A stretch of DNA of 64,000 bases from Agaribacillus aureus (GCA_030442055.1 JAUJEB010000015.1:1-64000); one strand, 5' to 3'. Shown: positions 17,201 through 25,682, counted from the first letter of the stretch. Numbers and translations: made by a program. Notes: a model not told the origin generated them from the sequence alone.

Positions 17201-17986
17201 ATAATTTTGAGGAAGATAGTTGAAAGGAATGATAAAGGAGCTAAGTTGAGGGTTTGGATGGACTTTTTCAGCACTCATTTTGTAAACTTGGGGAATGATG
17301 TTGACCTTATCAAAAAAGCATATATCCAACAAAACAGAATTCAAAATCATTTTGACAATGAAGGTAAAGGGTTGCTCAATATTTTGAAGAAAGCTCCACA
17401 ATTCTTAATAGAATATATAGATAATTTGTTATCAGATGGACATAGGCGCGTTGGAGGCAACAGAAGATTAGGCTTTATATGGAAGGTAGCCGATATCGAG
17501 TCGACTCTTGTTGATGTCTTTGAATTGGTGATCAAGAAAAAACCTTATTTTGGAATACTTGATCATTTTTGCAACTCGTTCTTTCGCAATATACCAGAAG
17601 GTTTAGACAAGAAAGCGAAAGAATTTCTAATTGAATATGTTAAGCAGAATCACAATGATCATGAGAAAATGAATGTGATAGTTGATATTGCTCGACATTC
17701 AATGAAAGATATTTTTGACGATATATTACTGCTATTTGTTTCTTTAAATCAAGATGTTGAAGTTTTCTCTAAAATTTGGTGGAGGGGTAATGGGGGCTCA
17801 TATTCGGGAGATGTGATAATAGGAGATATGGAAGCTGCCGATTGGAGAAATATTTTGTCCATAGTTGAGAAATCAGATATTGGAATAAAATTGATTCCTA
17901 TAAAAACGTTTATAAATGAAAAAGTACAAAGTGCATTGAGAAGGGGGGATTGGGAGCGAAAGAGAAGGTTTTTAGAACGATACTAA
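14270..17986 (+). CDS. Large STAND-type P-loop NTPase with nuclease-like N-terminus (1,238 aa)
   Basis: Residues about 1-180 resemble a restriction-endonuclease-like fold, with KGTPDTFLLLPSGKYIFVEHST giving D55 and E69 as possible catalytic acids; the usual Lys after E is replaced by S71. The STAND module follows: Walker A GAPGVGKT at 213-220, Walker B YILFVDDANRID at about 264-275 and a KVIITVRDYAFQE sensor segment. The module resembles novel STAND NTPase 3. The C-terminal 750 residues are helical and repeat-like, the usual place for ligand sensing. Defence STANDs (Avs-type) sense phage proteins and activate an N-terminal effector. It is the last gene of the island operon. AT content and codon use differ from the flanking chromosomal genes. 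Confidence 0.83.
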   Translation: MSRLQAIENALSAINETVFQELCDSFLALRNTNYSALSRVGSQSGKQKSTKGTPDTFLLLPSGKYIFVEHSTNISAGLSKLKDDIDKCLDSEKTGIPLSQIAEIILCINFNLKSNETQELVSLLKDTRIVLTIYTLDSLSIELHLNHRDLTHQYLELPLDTGQIVSIEKFIDEYNRASGGISTPIDNTFLYREQEIKELKEGIHSNDFIILTGAPGVGKTKLALEGIKSFLTENLEFGAYCVSYKSHTLLDDLFQYLSSDKDYILFVDDANRIDAFNQITGFYKASRMGKLKVIITVRDYAFQEIGILCQEFAPKRMDIVKFTDEQIIKIVSAEPFKTNQYYHRQITHIADGNPRIAIMSALLANEKMDIYALNDVSDLFEKYFSAFVKDKGEFAKNLNIKCLGLIAFFYTIPYKNKEIVSSILAHFEINYPSFIDVIDKLDKLELVEIQFEHVKIPEQNLSTYFFYKAFIKDRLLSFETLLRNYYESNKDRFKDCVFPANNTFGAKNVMDKLQPFLRNYWKFVQNDEEKGFNFLSTFWLYLSDETFEFIYNLVEKLPESNSENYEVAYENNAFSYNRNNIIDLIENFFRFQKKELKDAIQLAFEYVRKKPENLPELIYAIRGNLIFDEDDEPHRFERQSNLFKILLDGLHKKNTLYTKAFYELSKTFLKYQHDHTKVGRHHSFYMYQYQLPNNQFIQKFRANIWNAVNENYSTYPDESFSLLEDYGANPDVIEGIMEFDIPFVLDIIENHFTIESFDHCKYVQDQVRWFKRNSMSHPSFESLIHSFRNSTYETYLKIDWDRLRDREQYEFEDYREYERLKEEEIRTSFVLKNGEEVDDFLKAFFFLKEKAKNEWNYNNSLDFVVDENYKHNPKIGLVLLSKITEEDNKLNYIPRAIFRNHLKTDVAAKEIWLVLQKRDFNLKPHWELSFYDYLDEVLLDKKYVSTLIDTISSMQGSSTIHFHRLQRFLSVEPNLFKIILRKIVERNDKGAKLRVWMDFFSTHFVNLGNDVDLIKKAYIQQNRIQNHFDNEGKGLLNILKKAPQFLIEYIDNLLSDGHRRVGGNRRLGFIWKVADIESTLVDVFELVIKKKPYFGILDHFCNSFFRNIPEGLDKKAKEFLIEYVKQNHNDHEKMNVIVDIARHSMKDIFDDILLLFVSLNQDVEVFSKIWWRGNGGSYSGDVIIGDMEAADWRNILSIVEKSDIGIKLIPIKTFINEKVQSALRRGDWERKRRFLERY

Positions 17987-18230
17987 ATATCGATAATCCT
18001 ATCGGTTTACCTACATATAATAATAACAATAATAGGTTGTATAAATTTTAAAAAGGGTTTTCACGTATTAGGTTTCGAAGTCTTTTATAATCTTTCCGTA
18101 TCGGCAATTTGTCGGTATAAAATTATGTCTAAATAGCACTACAACCCACATATCAACTATATTTGAAATATATCTGCCATTTTACACCTACAATTGTCAA
18201 ATACAATCTGACCAATAAACAAAAACCAAT

Positions 18231-18659
18231 ATGGAAAAACACCTAAGCGCAACTCCCGAATCGGGGAAGAGATTTTATCAAGACTTTCACGATAAAGGAA
18301 AGGTTGTTATGTTGAATTTACTCAAGTTCAAATCAAAGGCAGATTACAGGAATTTTGAAAGTTTAAAACCTGACCATGAAATCACAGGCGAAGAGGCCTA
18401 TGAATTATATATGGACAAGACCTTGCCGGAATTAACGAAAGCCGGAAGCAGGGTGTTATTCTACGGTAATAGTAAAAGCTTTTTAATCGGACCAGAATTT
18501 GAAAACTGGGATGCGGTTTTATTGGTCGAGCACGAATCCGTGGCTAAATTTATAGCATTCGCTCAAAATGAAGATTATTTGAAAAATGCCGGTCACAGAA
18601 CCGCTGCCCTGGAGGACTCAAGATTATTACCCATATCTGAAAATAGAAACTATACCTGA
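18231..18659 (+). CDS. DUF1330 family protein
   Basis: A 142-aa cytoplasmic protein with the ferredoxin-like alpha/beta pattern of DUF1330 (GKVVMLNLLKFKSKADY, GEEAYELYMDKTLPELTKAGSRVLFYG, WDAVLLVEHESVAKFIAFAQNEDYLK). The family has no settled reaction. It lies 45 bp upstream of an AraC regulator on the same strand and may be cotranscribed with it. Confidence 0.8.
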   Translation: MEKHLSATPESGKRFYQDFHDKGKVVMLNLLKFKSKADYRNFESLKPDHEITGEEAYELYMDKTLPELTKAGSRVLFYGNSKSFLIGPEFENWDAVLLVEHESVAKFIAFAQNEDYLKNAGHRTAALEDSRLLPISENRNYT

Positions 18660-18704
18660 CACGCTGAAAATGCACTTTACGCTAAATCTTGTGTGCCCCA
18701 TTAA

Positions 18705-19625
18705 ATGAAACATTTCAAAACCATATCAGATTACTGCCAGGGGATTAACATTCAGCCACCTAAACACCCGCACTTTGATATCAGAAGTTTTGAAGAAAAC
18801 ATGCCCGTGGTAAAAAAAAACATGGCCCCCTTCCGGCATGAGTTTTATGCGATTGCTATAAAGGCCGACGGCGATGGCAAGGCCATTACCGGCCATCATA
18901 CTGATTTCCCGGATGGCGCTACTATATTTTTCAATTCCCCATTCCAAATTATCTCCTGGGATATAATACCTAACTGGAAGGGTTATTACATCATGTTTTC
19001 CCAGGATTTTATTGCGCAATCAAGGCATTTTGCAAGCATACTACAGGACTTTCCTTTTCTGAAAATCGAAAAGTCTATCCCATTCGAAATAGACCAGGAA
19101 GACCTGCAAAACATTCTGGATATTTATAATAATATTCAAAAAGAATATCTCAATAGTGCCAATGACAAATTTCACTTAATTGAGGCGCACGTCCTTTTAC
19201 TTTTGAATTTTGTACGGCGCTACTTTTCAAAACAGGTCAATGCGACCGAAGCTGAAAGCCAGCTAAGAACTGCGGATCTTAAGTTATTGACAAGGTACCA
19301 AACACTCATTCAAACCAGTTTCTACCCCTCGACTAAGCTGGAAACATTTGCAGCCTTGCATTCAACCAGTTATTATGCGCAAAAGTTGAGTGTTCATCCC
19401 AACCATCTCAATGCCGTGGTGAAGGCCATTTCCGGAATCACAGCACTCGGGCATATCCACAATCATTTGCTGCAATTGGCTAAATCCTATTTAGCACAAA
19501 CAGCTTTGAGCGTAAAGGAAATTGCGTATACCTTATACTTCGACAGCCCCAATAATTTCAGCGCCTTTTTCAAAAAACACACGGGTTTAACACCCCTGAC
19601 CTACCGGCAAGAGGCCATTCTTTGA
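18705..19625 (+). CDS. AraC family transcriptional regulator
   Basis: A 306-aa regulator. The N-terminal region (about 1-180) is a cupin-like sensor with little conservation. The C-terminal two-helix HTH_18 domain spans about 205-306: LAALHSTSYYAQKLSVHPNHLNAVVKAISG, then LSVKEIAYTLYFDSPNNFSAFFKKHTGLTPLTYR. It probably controls the secreted SnoaL-like and hydrolase genes that follow. Confidence 0.9.
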   Translation: MKHFKTISDYCQGINIQPPKHPHFDIRSFEENMPVVKKNMAPFRHEFYAIAIKADGDGKAITGHHTDFPDGATIFFNSPFQIISWDIIPNWKGYYIMFSQDFIAQSRHFASILQDFPFLKIEKSIPFEIDQEDLQNILDIYNNIQKEYLNSANDKFHLIEAHVLLLLNFVRRYFSKQVNATEAESQLRTADLKLLTRYQTLIQTSFYPSTKLETFAALHSTSYYAQKLSVHPNHLNAVVKAISGITALGHIHNHLLQLAKSYLAQTALSVKEIAYTLYFDSPNNFSAFFKKHTGLTPLTYRQEAIL

Positions 19626-19707
19626 AATTTATACTACCCTCTTTGATTTCATAAACGCTGAGGCTTAATGTTCTCTCATCTTTGTATTGAACAAAAAACA
19701 AAACAAG

Positions 19708-20214
19708 ATGAAGACATTACTAACCGGGATTATAGCCCTTTTTAGTTTCACACTAAACGCTCAGAATATGAAAAATCCAAATGATGTAGTTACCAAATTA
19801 TTTATAAGTACAGACCAGCGGAATTGGTCTGAAGTAGAAAAATGCTTTGCTGAAGAAGTAGTATTAGACTACTCCTCCATGACTGGTAATCCGGCAGGAA
19901 CGCTAACGCCTTCCGAAATCGTAAGCGCCTGGAAAGGGATCTTACCGGGTTTTGAACACACCCATCACCAGGTTGGCAATTTTGTGACTTCACAAAATGG
20001 TGACAAAGCCCAGGTATTCTGCTATGGCACTGCTACCCATTTTCTGGAAGATGAAGCCGGAAATGTGTGGACCGTAGTCGGCTCCTACGACTTTGAGCTT
20101 GCACAAACCTCCAAAGACGCATGGCAAGTGAGTCGGATGAAGTTCAATTTCAAGTACCAGAATGGTAATACTTCATTGCATGAGAAAGCCATCCAAAGGG
20201 TTAACAATAAATAA
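19708..20214 (+). CDS. Secreted SnoaL_4-like (NTF2 fold) protein
   Basis: About 168 aa from the preferred ATG (MKTLLTGIIALFSFTLNAQ signal peptide); an in-frame TTG 21 bp upstream would add a polar extension that spoils the signal. The mature part matches SnoaL_4: KLFISTDQRNWSEVEKCFAEEVVLDYSSM, PSEIVSAWKGILPGFEHTHHQVGN and YDFELAQTSKDAWQVSRMKFNFKY. NTF2-fold proteins of this type bind or isomerise small organic molecules. It is the first of three successive exported products. Confidence 0.8.
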   Translation: MKTLLTGIIALFSFTLNAQNMKNPNDVVTKLFISTDQRNWSEVEKCFAEEVVLDYSSMTGNPAGTLTPSEIVSAWKGILPGFEHTHHQVGNFVTSQNGDKAQVFCYGTATHFLEDEAGNVWTVVGSYDFELAQTSKDAWQVSRMKFNFKYQNGNTSLHEKAIQRVNNK

Positions 20215-20221
20215 TAAAAAG

Positions 20222-20713
20222 ATGAAAAGTTTAGTAATCGGAATTATTACCCTCCTCAGTTTAAATCTAAATGCACAAACCATGAAAAATGAAGTCGCTA
20301 CCCGCAATAAGGAAACGGTCAAACAATTCTTTGAATTATTGGAAAAAGAGGATATCACTTCATTTATAGATCTATTTGCAGAAAACGGGAAACAGGTCAA
20401 CCCCTATGCATCAGGTTTATTTCCGGAGGGCGCCAGCGGGAAAGATGAATTAACAGCCTACTGGTCGCCCGTCCCGGGTAATTTTGATGGCATGGCATTT
20501 CCTATCCACGAGCTGCACGCCATGGAAGATCCGACCATTGTTTTTGTCAGATATACCGGTAAAATCAAGCTCAAAAATGACCTCGGATATTATGAAAATA
20601 ATTATTACTCAATTTTCAGATTTAATGACGATGGTAAAATCACGGAGTATGTAGAAATATTTAATCCAATAGTAGCAGCCAGAGGGTTTGGTATGCTCGA
20701 TCAAATCAAATAG
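20222..20713 (+). CDS. Secreted SnoaL-like (NTF2 fold) protein
   Basis: A 163-aa exported protein starting MKSLVIGIITLLSLNLNAQT, a signal peptide nearly the same as that of the gene before it. The NTF2 fold is seen in NKETVKQFFELLEKEDITSFIDLFAENGKQVNPYA and the end IFRFNDDGKITEYVEIFNPIVA. The ATG lies 7 bp after the stop of the previous gene and the stop is 7 bp before the lipoprotein hydrolase, so the three form one operon. The ligand is unknown. Confidence 0.82.
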   Translation: MKSLVIGIITLLSLNLNAQTMKNEVATRNKETVKQFFELLEKEDITSFIDLFAENGKQVNPYASGLFPEGASGKDELTAYWSPVPGNFDGMAFPIHELHAMEDPTIVFVRYTGKIKLKNDLGYYENNYYSIFRFNDDGKITEYVEIFNPIVAARGFGMLDQIK

Positions 20714-20720
20714 TAAAAAG

Positions 20721-21755
20721 ATGAAAAAGACATTATTAACAATAACAGCTTTATCATTCCTTGTCGCCTGTGGGAATCGAACAACGAATGAAAAAACAGC
20801 AAAAGCCGAATCAAAAGAAGTACAAACTGAAAATATTAAAACCATGGAAAAAATAAATTTCACAAGTGAGGGGATTAAATTGGTAGGTGACCTGTATTAC
20901 CCTTCAGACTATGAACTGGGCAAAAAATATCCGGCCATTGTGGTTTCCGGAAGCTGGACGACCGTAAAAGAGCAAATGGCAGGACTTTACGCCAAAAAAT
21001 TAGCCGAAGCAGGATACATCACTTTGGCATTTGATTTTAGAAATTATGGTGAAAGTGAAGGAGAACCAAGGTTTTATGAAAGTCCCGACTTGAAAAAAAC
21101 AGATATCAAAAATGCGGTGTCTTTCCTCGAAGGGCTTCCAGAAATAGATAATACCAAAATAGGCGCCTTTGGCGTATGTGCAGGCGCTATGTACACTTTA
21201 ATGGCAGCTTCTGAAGATGATAGAATTAAATCCGTTGTTACCACTGCTTCCTGGCTCCATGATGCTGAGGCTGTGAAATTATTCTATGGCGGAGCCGAAG
21301 GTGTAAACGCAAAAATTGAGGCGGCTCAAAACGCCAAGAAAGCATACGGAGAAAACGGAACCGTACAATACATCCCTGCCATTTCCACGGAAGATGAGTC
21401 GGCGGCGATGTATGGTCCCTACGACTACTATCTGAATCCTGAAAGGGGTGCTATTCCGGAATGGAGCGCCGATAAATTCGCTGTCATGTCATGGGAAGAT
21501 TGGTTAACCGTCGACCCCATGCCAACGGCGAAGAACCTGACGGTACCTACTTTAATGATCCACTCCGACGGCGCCGTTTTGCCGCAATACACTAAAAAAT
21601 ACTTTGAGAACATCACAACAGCTGATAAAAAGCTCCATTGGATGGAAACGGAGTTGGAATCGCCCTATCATCAATTTAACTATTATGACCAGGACGCCGA
21701 GGTAAAAGAATCTGTCAACGAGGCTAGTAAATGGTTTGGGCAGAAATTGAAATAA
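20721..21755 (+). CDS. Alpha/beta hydrolase lipoprotein with Cys nucleophile elbow
   Basis: A 344-aa protein. The start MKKTLLTITALSFLVACGNR gives a lipoprotein signal with the lipobox Cys in LVAC. The hydrolase fold follows (GDLYYPSDYELGKKYPAIVV, LAFDFRNYGESEG). The nucleophile elbow reads GAFGVCAGAMY, so Cys replaces the usual Ser; the same is seen in the YcjY/dienelactone-hydrolase-like group. The acid may lie in TLMIHSDGAV and the His in SPYHQFNYY near the C-terminus. It is the last gene of the SnoaL operon and ends at a clear terminator. Confidence 0.85.
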   Translation: MKKTLLTITALSFLVACGNRTTNEKTAKAESKEVQTENIKTMEKINFTSEGIKLVGDLYYPSDYELGKKYPAIVVSGSWTTVKEQMAGLYAKKLAEAGYITLAFDFRNYGESEGEPRFYESPDLKKTDIKNAVSFLEGLPEIDNTKIGAFGVCAGAMYTLMAASEDDRIKSVVTTASWLHDAEAVKLFYGGAEGVNAKIEAAQNAKKAYGENGTVQYIPAISTEDESAAMYGPYDYYLNPERGAIPEWSADKFAVMSWEDWLTVDPMPTAKNLTVPTLMIHSDGAVLPQYTKKYFENITTADKKLHWMETELESPYHQFNYYDQDAEVKESVNEASKWFGQKLK

Positions 21756-21781
21756 ATACGGCAAGTGTGCACACAAAATAA

Positions 21782-21815
21782 GGGGAAGCATTTTGAGATG
21801 CTTCCTCTTTCTATT
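21782..21815 (+). terminator. Terminator after the hydrolase gene
   Basis: Stem GGAAGCAT/ATGCTTCC (21784-21791 and 21798-21805) with a 6-nt loop is followed by TCTTTCTATTTT. It sits 27 bp after the stop codon. Confidence 0.75.
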
Positions 21816-21995
21816 TTATCTCTCCACTAGCTTCAGTTTTTAAATGAAGCTTAAAATGTGGCAAGTTTGAAACTTGACGTGACCCGTCCTGATAAGTTCA
21901 CAAAGTTTTATATGGCTGAATTGTTCTATAAGTTGAAAACTTAAACCAGGAGGAGGGTTGGAATTAGTTCTGCCACATCCACCGCCATCTCCCAC

Positions 21996-22178
21996 CGTCA
22001 TTGCGATGAACGAGTGCGCGAGTGAAGAAGCAATCCCCGGGCATTCTCCACTATACTTCGCTGGTAAGCAGCCTGGACGCTTTTCGGGGTTGCGGTGGTC
22101 AGGCAAGGTTTAGTGACTCATAGCCAAGGGATCCCTTCACAACCTACGCTCAAGGCTAACGCATTGTTCGGGATGACG
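21996..22178. repeat. MITE/REP-like element, copy 1
   Basis: Starts CGTCATTGCGATGAACGAGT and ends with GTTCGGGATGACG, an imperfect terminal inverted repeat. Inner arms GAAGCAATCCC and GGGATCCCTTC also pair, so the whole 183 bp can fold into a long hairpin. It has no coding capacity. The GTCATTGCGA...GAAGCAATC pattern is a widespread intergenic repeat. Confidence 0.75.
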
Positions 22179-22239
22179 TGGAATAGAAGGATTTGTCCTC
22201 CATTTAATGATTATTTACACCATTCCATCCACCCTCTGG

Positions 22240-22418
22240 CGTCATTGCGATGAACGAGTGAGCGAGTGAAGAAGCAATCCCCTGGCTTATAGCACAGTCC
22301 TTTGCCAATTGGCTACCTTAACGTCTGAGGTTCATTGGTTAGGCTTGGGTAAGTAGTTCATCGCTAAGGGATCGCTTCACAACCTACCCACTAGGCCAAC
22401 CCGTTGTTCGCGATGACG
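22240..22418. repeat. MITE/REP-like element, copy 2
   Basis: Starts CGTCATTGCGATGAACGAGT and ends GTTCGCGATGACG, with inner GAAGCAATCCC and GGGATCGCTTC. It is in the same orientation as copy 1, 61 bp away. Ends are well conserved and the middle has diverged, the pattern expected when paired ends are what is maintained. Confidence 0.75.
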
Positions 22419-22561
22419 CGGGAAGATGAGCGCTGGGTTGGGTAGTGTTGGTTTTCGCCATAGAAGCTTAAGTGATTTTAACTTTATATGATCCTATGCC
22501 ATAAGCCTCACTAGCATCAGTTGAAAACTTAAACCAGGTGGGTACGGTAAATTCTCTTCTT

Positions 22562-23632
22562 TCACTCCTCCTTCCTAAACAGCACGCAACTTGGAGTTTT
22601 GACCTCTTCATTCACACTGATCTGTGATAATTCTCCTGATTCTTGATTGATGCTGAACACCACCAGGTTATCCGAATCCTGATTCGCACATATTAACCAG
22701 TTGCCGTCGGGATCGATATTCATATCTCGTGGCGTTTTTCCACCGGTAGGTACATCACCGATCAAAGACATTTTTTCATCGTTTTCATCAAAATGAATAA
22801 TGGTGATCCCGTTAAATGTCCTGTTAGAAACGTAGATAAACCTTCCGTTGGGATGCATTCTTATTGCTGCTGCACTGGGAACATCCTTAAAATGGGCGGG
22901 AAGCGTAAGCATTGACGCTAATGGCTCAAACTTTCCATCAACTTTTTTAAAACTGTAAATCTTCGCATCCAGCTCTGAAAAGACAAAAGCGTAATTCCCG
23001 GATGGACTGATGACCATATGTCTCGGACCGGCGCCTGGGTCAACCTTCATGTGCTTCTCCTGCTGCTCCACAATGCTGTCGTGGGTAAATCTATAAGACT
23101 TCACCATATCTATCCCCAGGTCCACCGCATAGAATTGCCCTTCATCGTCCGGGCAGATAAAGTGAACGTGCGGGGCTTCCTGGCGCATTTTGTTGGGTCC
23201 GCTTCCCTTGTGAACCACATTGTGTATATGCGCTTGTATTTGACCTGTTGTAGTGACAGGGTAAACCAGTACATTGCCGGACATATATACCCCGACGATC
23301 AAGTGATACCCCGATTTTGAAAGTGCCAGATGACAGGCATATGATCCCGGTAAAGGACAACTGTTGATCAATTCCAGGTGCTTGCCTTCCGGTGACATAT
23401 TGATGCCATATGAACAAATTTTTGGTGCGTTCTCAATTGGACTTTCTTCAATCGCGAACAGATATTTACCATCATTTGAAATGGCCAGATAACTAGGGTT
23501 AGTTGCTTCAATACAATCAACATACTTAATTGTCCCAGTGGATGTATCAAAATCCAGGACATAGATGCCCCTCCCCTTTCCGTCTAATTCTTCACTTAGT
23601 TTTTCAGTATAACAACCAATGTATAGCTTCAT
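22562..23632 (-). CDS. Lactonase family beta-propeller protein (YbhE-like)
   Basis: A 356-aa seven-bladed propeller of the YbhE/6-phosphogluconolactonase type. It begins MKLYIGCYTEK and repeats the family blade pattern: NPSYLAISNDGKYLFAIEE, GPRHMVISPSGNYAFVFSE, AAIRMHPNGRFIYVSNR and TPRDMNIDPDGNWLICANQ. Members open sugar lactones. No signal peptide is visible, so it should be cytoplasmic. It is the last gene of the LacI-controlled operon, 105 bp after the mannonate dehydratase, which suggests that its substrate is a mannono- or related aldono-lactone. Confidence 0.85.
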   Translation of the reverse strand: MKLYIGCYTEKLSEELDGKGRGIYVLDFDTSTGTIKYVDCIEATNPSYLAISNDGKYLFAIEESPIENAPKICSYGINMSPEGKHLELINSCPLPGSYACHLALSKSGYHLIVGVYMSGNVLVYPVTTTGQIQAHIHNVVHKGSGPNKMRQEAPHVHFICPDDEGQFYAVDLGIDMVKSYRFTHDSIVEQQEKHMKVDPGAGPRHMVISPSGNYAFVFSELDAKIYSFKKVDGKFEPLASMLTLPAHFKDVPSAAAIRMHPNGRFIYVSNRTFNGITIIHFDENDEKMSLIGDVPTGGKTPRDMNIDPDGNWLICANQDSDNLVVFSINQESGELSQISVNEEVKTPSCVLFRKEE

Positions 23633-23737
23633 TGATGAGCGTTGTTTAAATTTAAAGTTACAGTATCATTAATATAGTACCACAATCCGAACTATTACAC
23701 AACCCCCGGCTCCTCACCAATCTACCAAATCATCCCT

Positions 23738-24808
23738 TTATTCAACTTGCTTTATCAAAGCCTTCATATAACCCATAGCATAGGCCATCCCGGCATGCCA
23801 TGGCGCATCACAGCTCATTTGCGGTGTATGATCGGGGATGATTACCCCGTCAAAGTTATTTCTTTTTAAAATCTTCAAAATCTCCAGCATATCAATGTCA
23901 CCCTCATCTACAAATACCTCCCTGTATTTTGGTACTTTCCCTATGACATTCCTGAAGTGTATATAAGCTATTTTTTGCTGTCGGCTATATTGTTCCGTTG
24001 CTTCATAAACATCACCTTCCGTCATTTCAGCGATAGATCCGAGGCAAAACTCCAGGTTATTTGCCTTGCTGTCTTTTATATCAATCAGCTTTTGGTACAA
24101 ATCGGGCTGATAAACCAGTCGCGGCGTTTTTCGAACATAGGGCAAGGGAGGGTCATCGGGATGGGCGGCTAATTTTACACCAGCCTCTTCGGCCACAGGC
24201 AGCAATTCTTTTAAAAAATAGGCCACCCTATTCCAAAGCTCGTCGTGATCAATCTCTGGCATCACACCCTCCGGCACATTTTCGTCATACACCATATTCC
24301 AAACCATGCCATTCGGAATGGGCGTATCATCGCCTTCCTCCATGGCTACTGACATGGCGCCTCCCCGGGCAAATTCGCCGGTAATCCGGGAGCTGACACC
24401 AGCCAGCGAAAAGTTGTAGCCAAAAATTGGAATACCGGCCTCGCCCACATTCCGGATGAGTTGTTTCAGGTTTTCCATTTGCTCCAGCTTCTTCGGACCG
24501 TCCAACAAAATGTCGTGCCAATGGGCCGGGTCAAAATTTTCGATAGCCTCTAATTCCAGGCCATGACTATTAATTTCAGCTTTAATGGCTTTTAATTCCT
24601 CAACCGACCAGATGGGCGTGCCAATCCCTGCTGTGCCCCACCCCTCCTTCTCTCCAACCGGTTGATTGGTGTTGTCTTTGGCATTTTTTTCATGCCCAAA
24701 ATAATCGACCATGTGTATGATCAGATGGGTGGCGCCACATTGTTTGGCAAATTTGTAGTGCGCTTCATTGAGCATGTGTTTGTATAGACCGAAACCTAGC
24801 TTGATCAT
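23738..24808 (-). CDS. uxuA: Mannonate dehydratase (UxuA family)
   Basis: A 356-aa TIM-barrel enzyme that removes water from D-mannonate to give 2-keto-3-deoxy-D-gluconate. Family features are seen along the chain: ELEAIENFDPAHWHDILLDG, IPIFGYNFSLAG, KLAAHPDDPPLPYVR, EFCLGSIAEM, IAYIHFRNV, EVFVDEGDIDM and GVIIPDHTPQM. The conserved His, Cys and Asp positions that bind the metal appear intact. It is slightly shorter than E. coli UxuA. It sits between the SDR and lactonase genes of the LacI operon. Confidence 0.88.
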   Translation of the reverse strand: MIKLGFGLYKHMLNEAHYKFAKQCGATHLIIHMVDYFGHEKNAKDNTNQPVGEKEGWGTAGIGTPIWSVEELKAIKAEINSHGLELEAIENFDPAHWHDILLDGPKKLEQMENLKQLIRNVGEAGIPIFGYNFSLAGVSSRITGEFARGGAMSVAMEEGDDTPIPNGMVWNMVYDENVPEGVMPEIDHDELWNRVAYFLKELLPVAEEAGVKLAAHPDDPPLPYVRKTPRLVYQPDLYQKLIDIKDSKANNLEFCLGSIAEMTEGDVYEATEQYSRQQKIAYIHFRNVIGKVPKYREVFVDEGDIDMLEILKILKRNNFDGVIIPDHTPQMSCDAPWHAGMAYAMGYMKALIKQVE

Positions 24809-24870
24809 CTTGCAATATCATTTTTATGCTTTCATTCATTTTTACCCGGAACCAAATGCGCTGATGGATC

Positions 24871-25674
24871 CTAATCATTTTTTCTCGGAGGTCGCGGATC
24901 GTATTGAATGGTATTGTTCATGTAACCACCATCGATGTACAAGTCCGCCCCATGGATATAAGAGGAAAGGCCGCTTGCCAAAAACGCGACGGCATTGGCG
25001 ACATCTCCCACTTCCCCAATATTGCCGGATGGAATCCACTTTTCAAATTTATCTACCCCGAATTTTGAAATTTCCTCGCGATTCATTTCCGTATAAATAG
25101 CACCCGGAGCCACAGAGACCACCCTGATGTTTTTATCAACCAGCTCCAACGACAGGCATTTGGTCATCATTTTCAGTCCTGCTTTGGAGGCGCAATAATG
25201 AACCAGGCCCTTTCGCGGCACCACATCGTGTATGGAAGAAATGTTGATAATCACGCCACCTCCCGTCTTTTCCATTCTCCTACCGGCTTGTTGCGCGCAA
25301 AGCCAGGGCCCCTTAAGGTTTATATTTATCACCCTATCCCACTCTTCCTCCGTCATATCCAGTACGTGGGTGACGGTTTCAGCACCCGCATTATTGACCA
25401 AAATGTCAATACCTCCGGTTTTGCCATCCATAAAGGTGAATAGGTCGGCTACGTCCGAGCTAGTGGCTACGTTGGCGTAACAGATCCACGCATTTACACC
25501 AAATTCCGATTTAATATCGGATGCCAGCAGCGCCGCTTTTTCTTTGTTCCTGTAGTAATTAACAATCACATCAGCACCACACGCTGCCAGTTTTCGACAT
25601 ATCGCCGCGCCAATGCCCTGGCTGCCACCGGTAACCAATGCCTTTTTTCCTTTAAGGTCTATTGTATTCATCAT
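24871..25674 (-). CDS. SDR family oxidoreductase
   Basis: A 267-aa short-chain dehydrogenase. The cofactor motif TGGSQGIGAAI is at about residues 16-26, NNAG at about 92, and the catalytic Ser-Tyr-Lys is in ISSIHDVVPRKGLVHYCASKAG. The C-terminus has PGAIYTEMN and the usual YIDGGY end. By neighbourhood it either oxidises a sugar such as mannose to the lactone that the adjacent lactonase could open, or interconverts mannonate and fructuronate. Sequence alone does not decide. It starts 8 bp after the RraA-like gene stop. Confidence 0.85.
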   Translation of the reverse strand: MMNTIDLKGKKALVTGGSQGIGAAICRKLAACGADVIVNYYRNKEKAALLASDIKSEFGVNAWICYANVATSSDVADLFTFMDGKTGGIDILVNNAGAETVTHVLDMTEEEWDRVININLKGPWLCAQQAGRRMEKTGGGVIINISSIHDVVPRKGLVHYCASKAGLKMMTKCLSLELVDKNIRVVSVAPGAIYTEMNREEISKFGVDKFEKWIPSGNIGEVGDVANAVAFLASGLSSYIHGADLYIDGGYMNNTIQYDPRPPRKND

Positions 25675-25682
25675 TTCTGATA

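Larger units (their letters stand above)
21931..22538. repeat. 20-bp direct repeat flanking the MITE-like copies
   Basis: AGTTGAAAACTTAAACCAGG occurs exactly at 21931-21950 and again at 22519-22538, on either side of the two longer repeats. It may be a remnant of the same element family or a common intergenic tag. Confidence 0.7.
21756..22561. other. Non-coding repeat-bearing stretch
   Basis: This 806-bp region has no credible gene. It carries a terminator at its left end, two MITE-like repeat copies and a flanking 20-bp direct repeat, listed separately. The convergent lactonase gene ends at its right side. Confidence 0.6.

Noticed and set aside
12430-18230. tRNA 3' end as an integration site with a downstream repeat
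   Set aside because: No second copy of the tRNA 3' sequence and no integrase gene were seen up to 18230.
19642-19684. TTTG and CATCTTTG before the first SnoaL gene as a promoter
   Set aside because: The boxes are 31 nt apart, too far for the usual 19-21 nt spacing.
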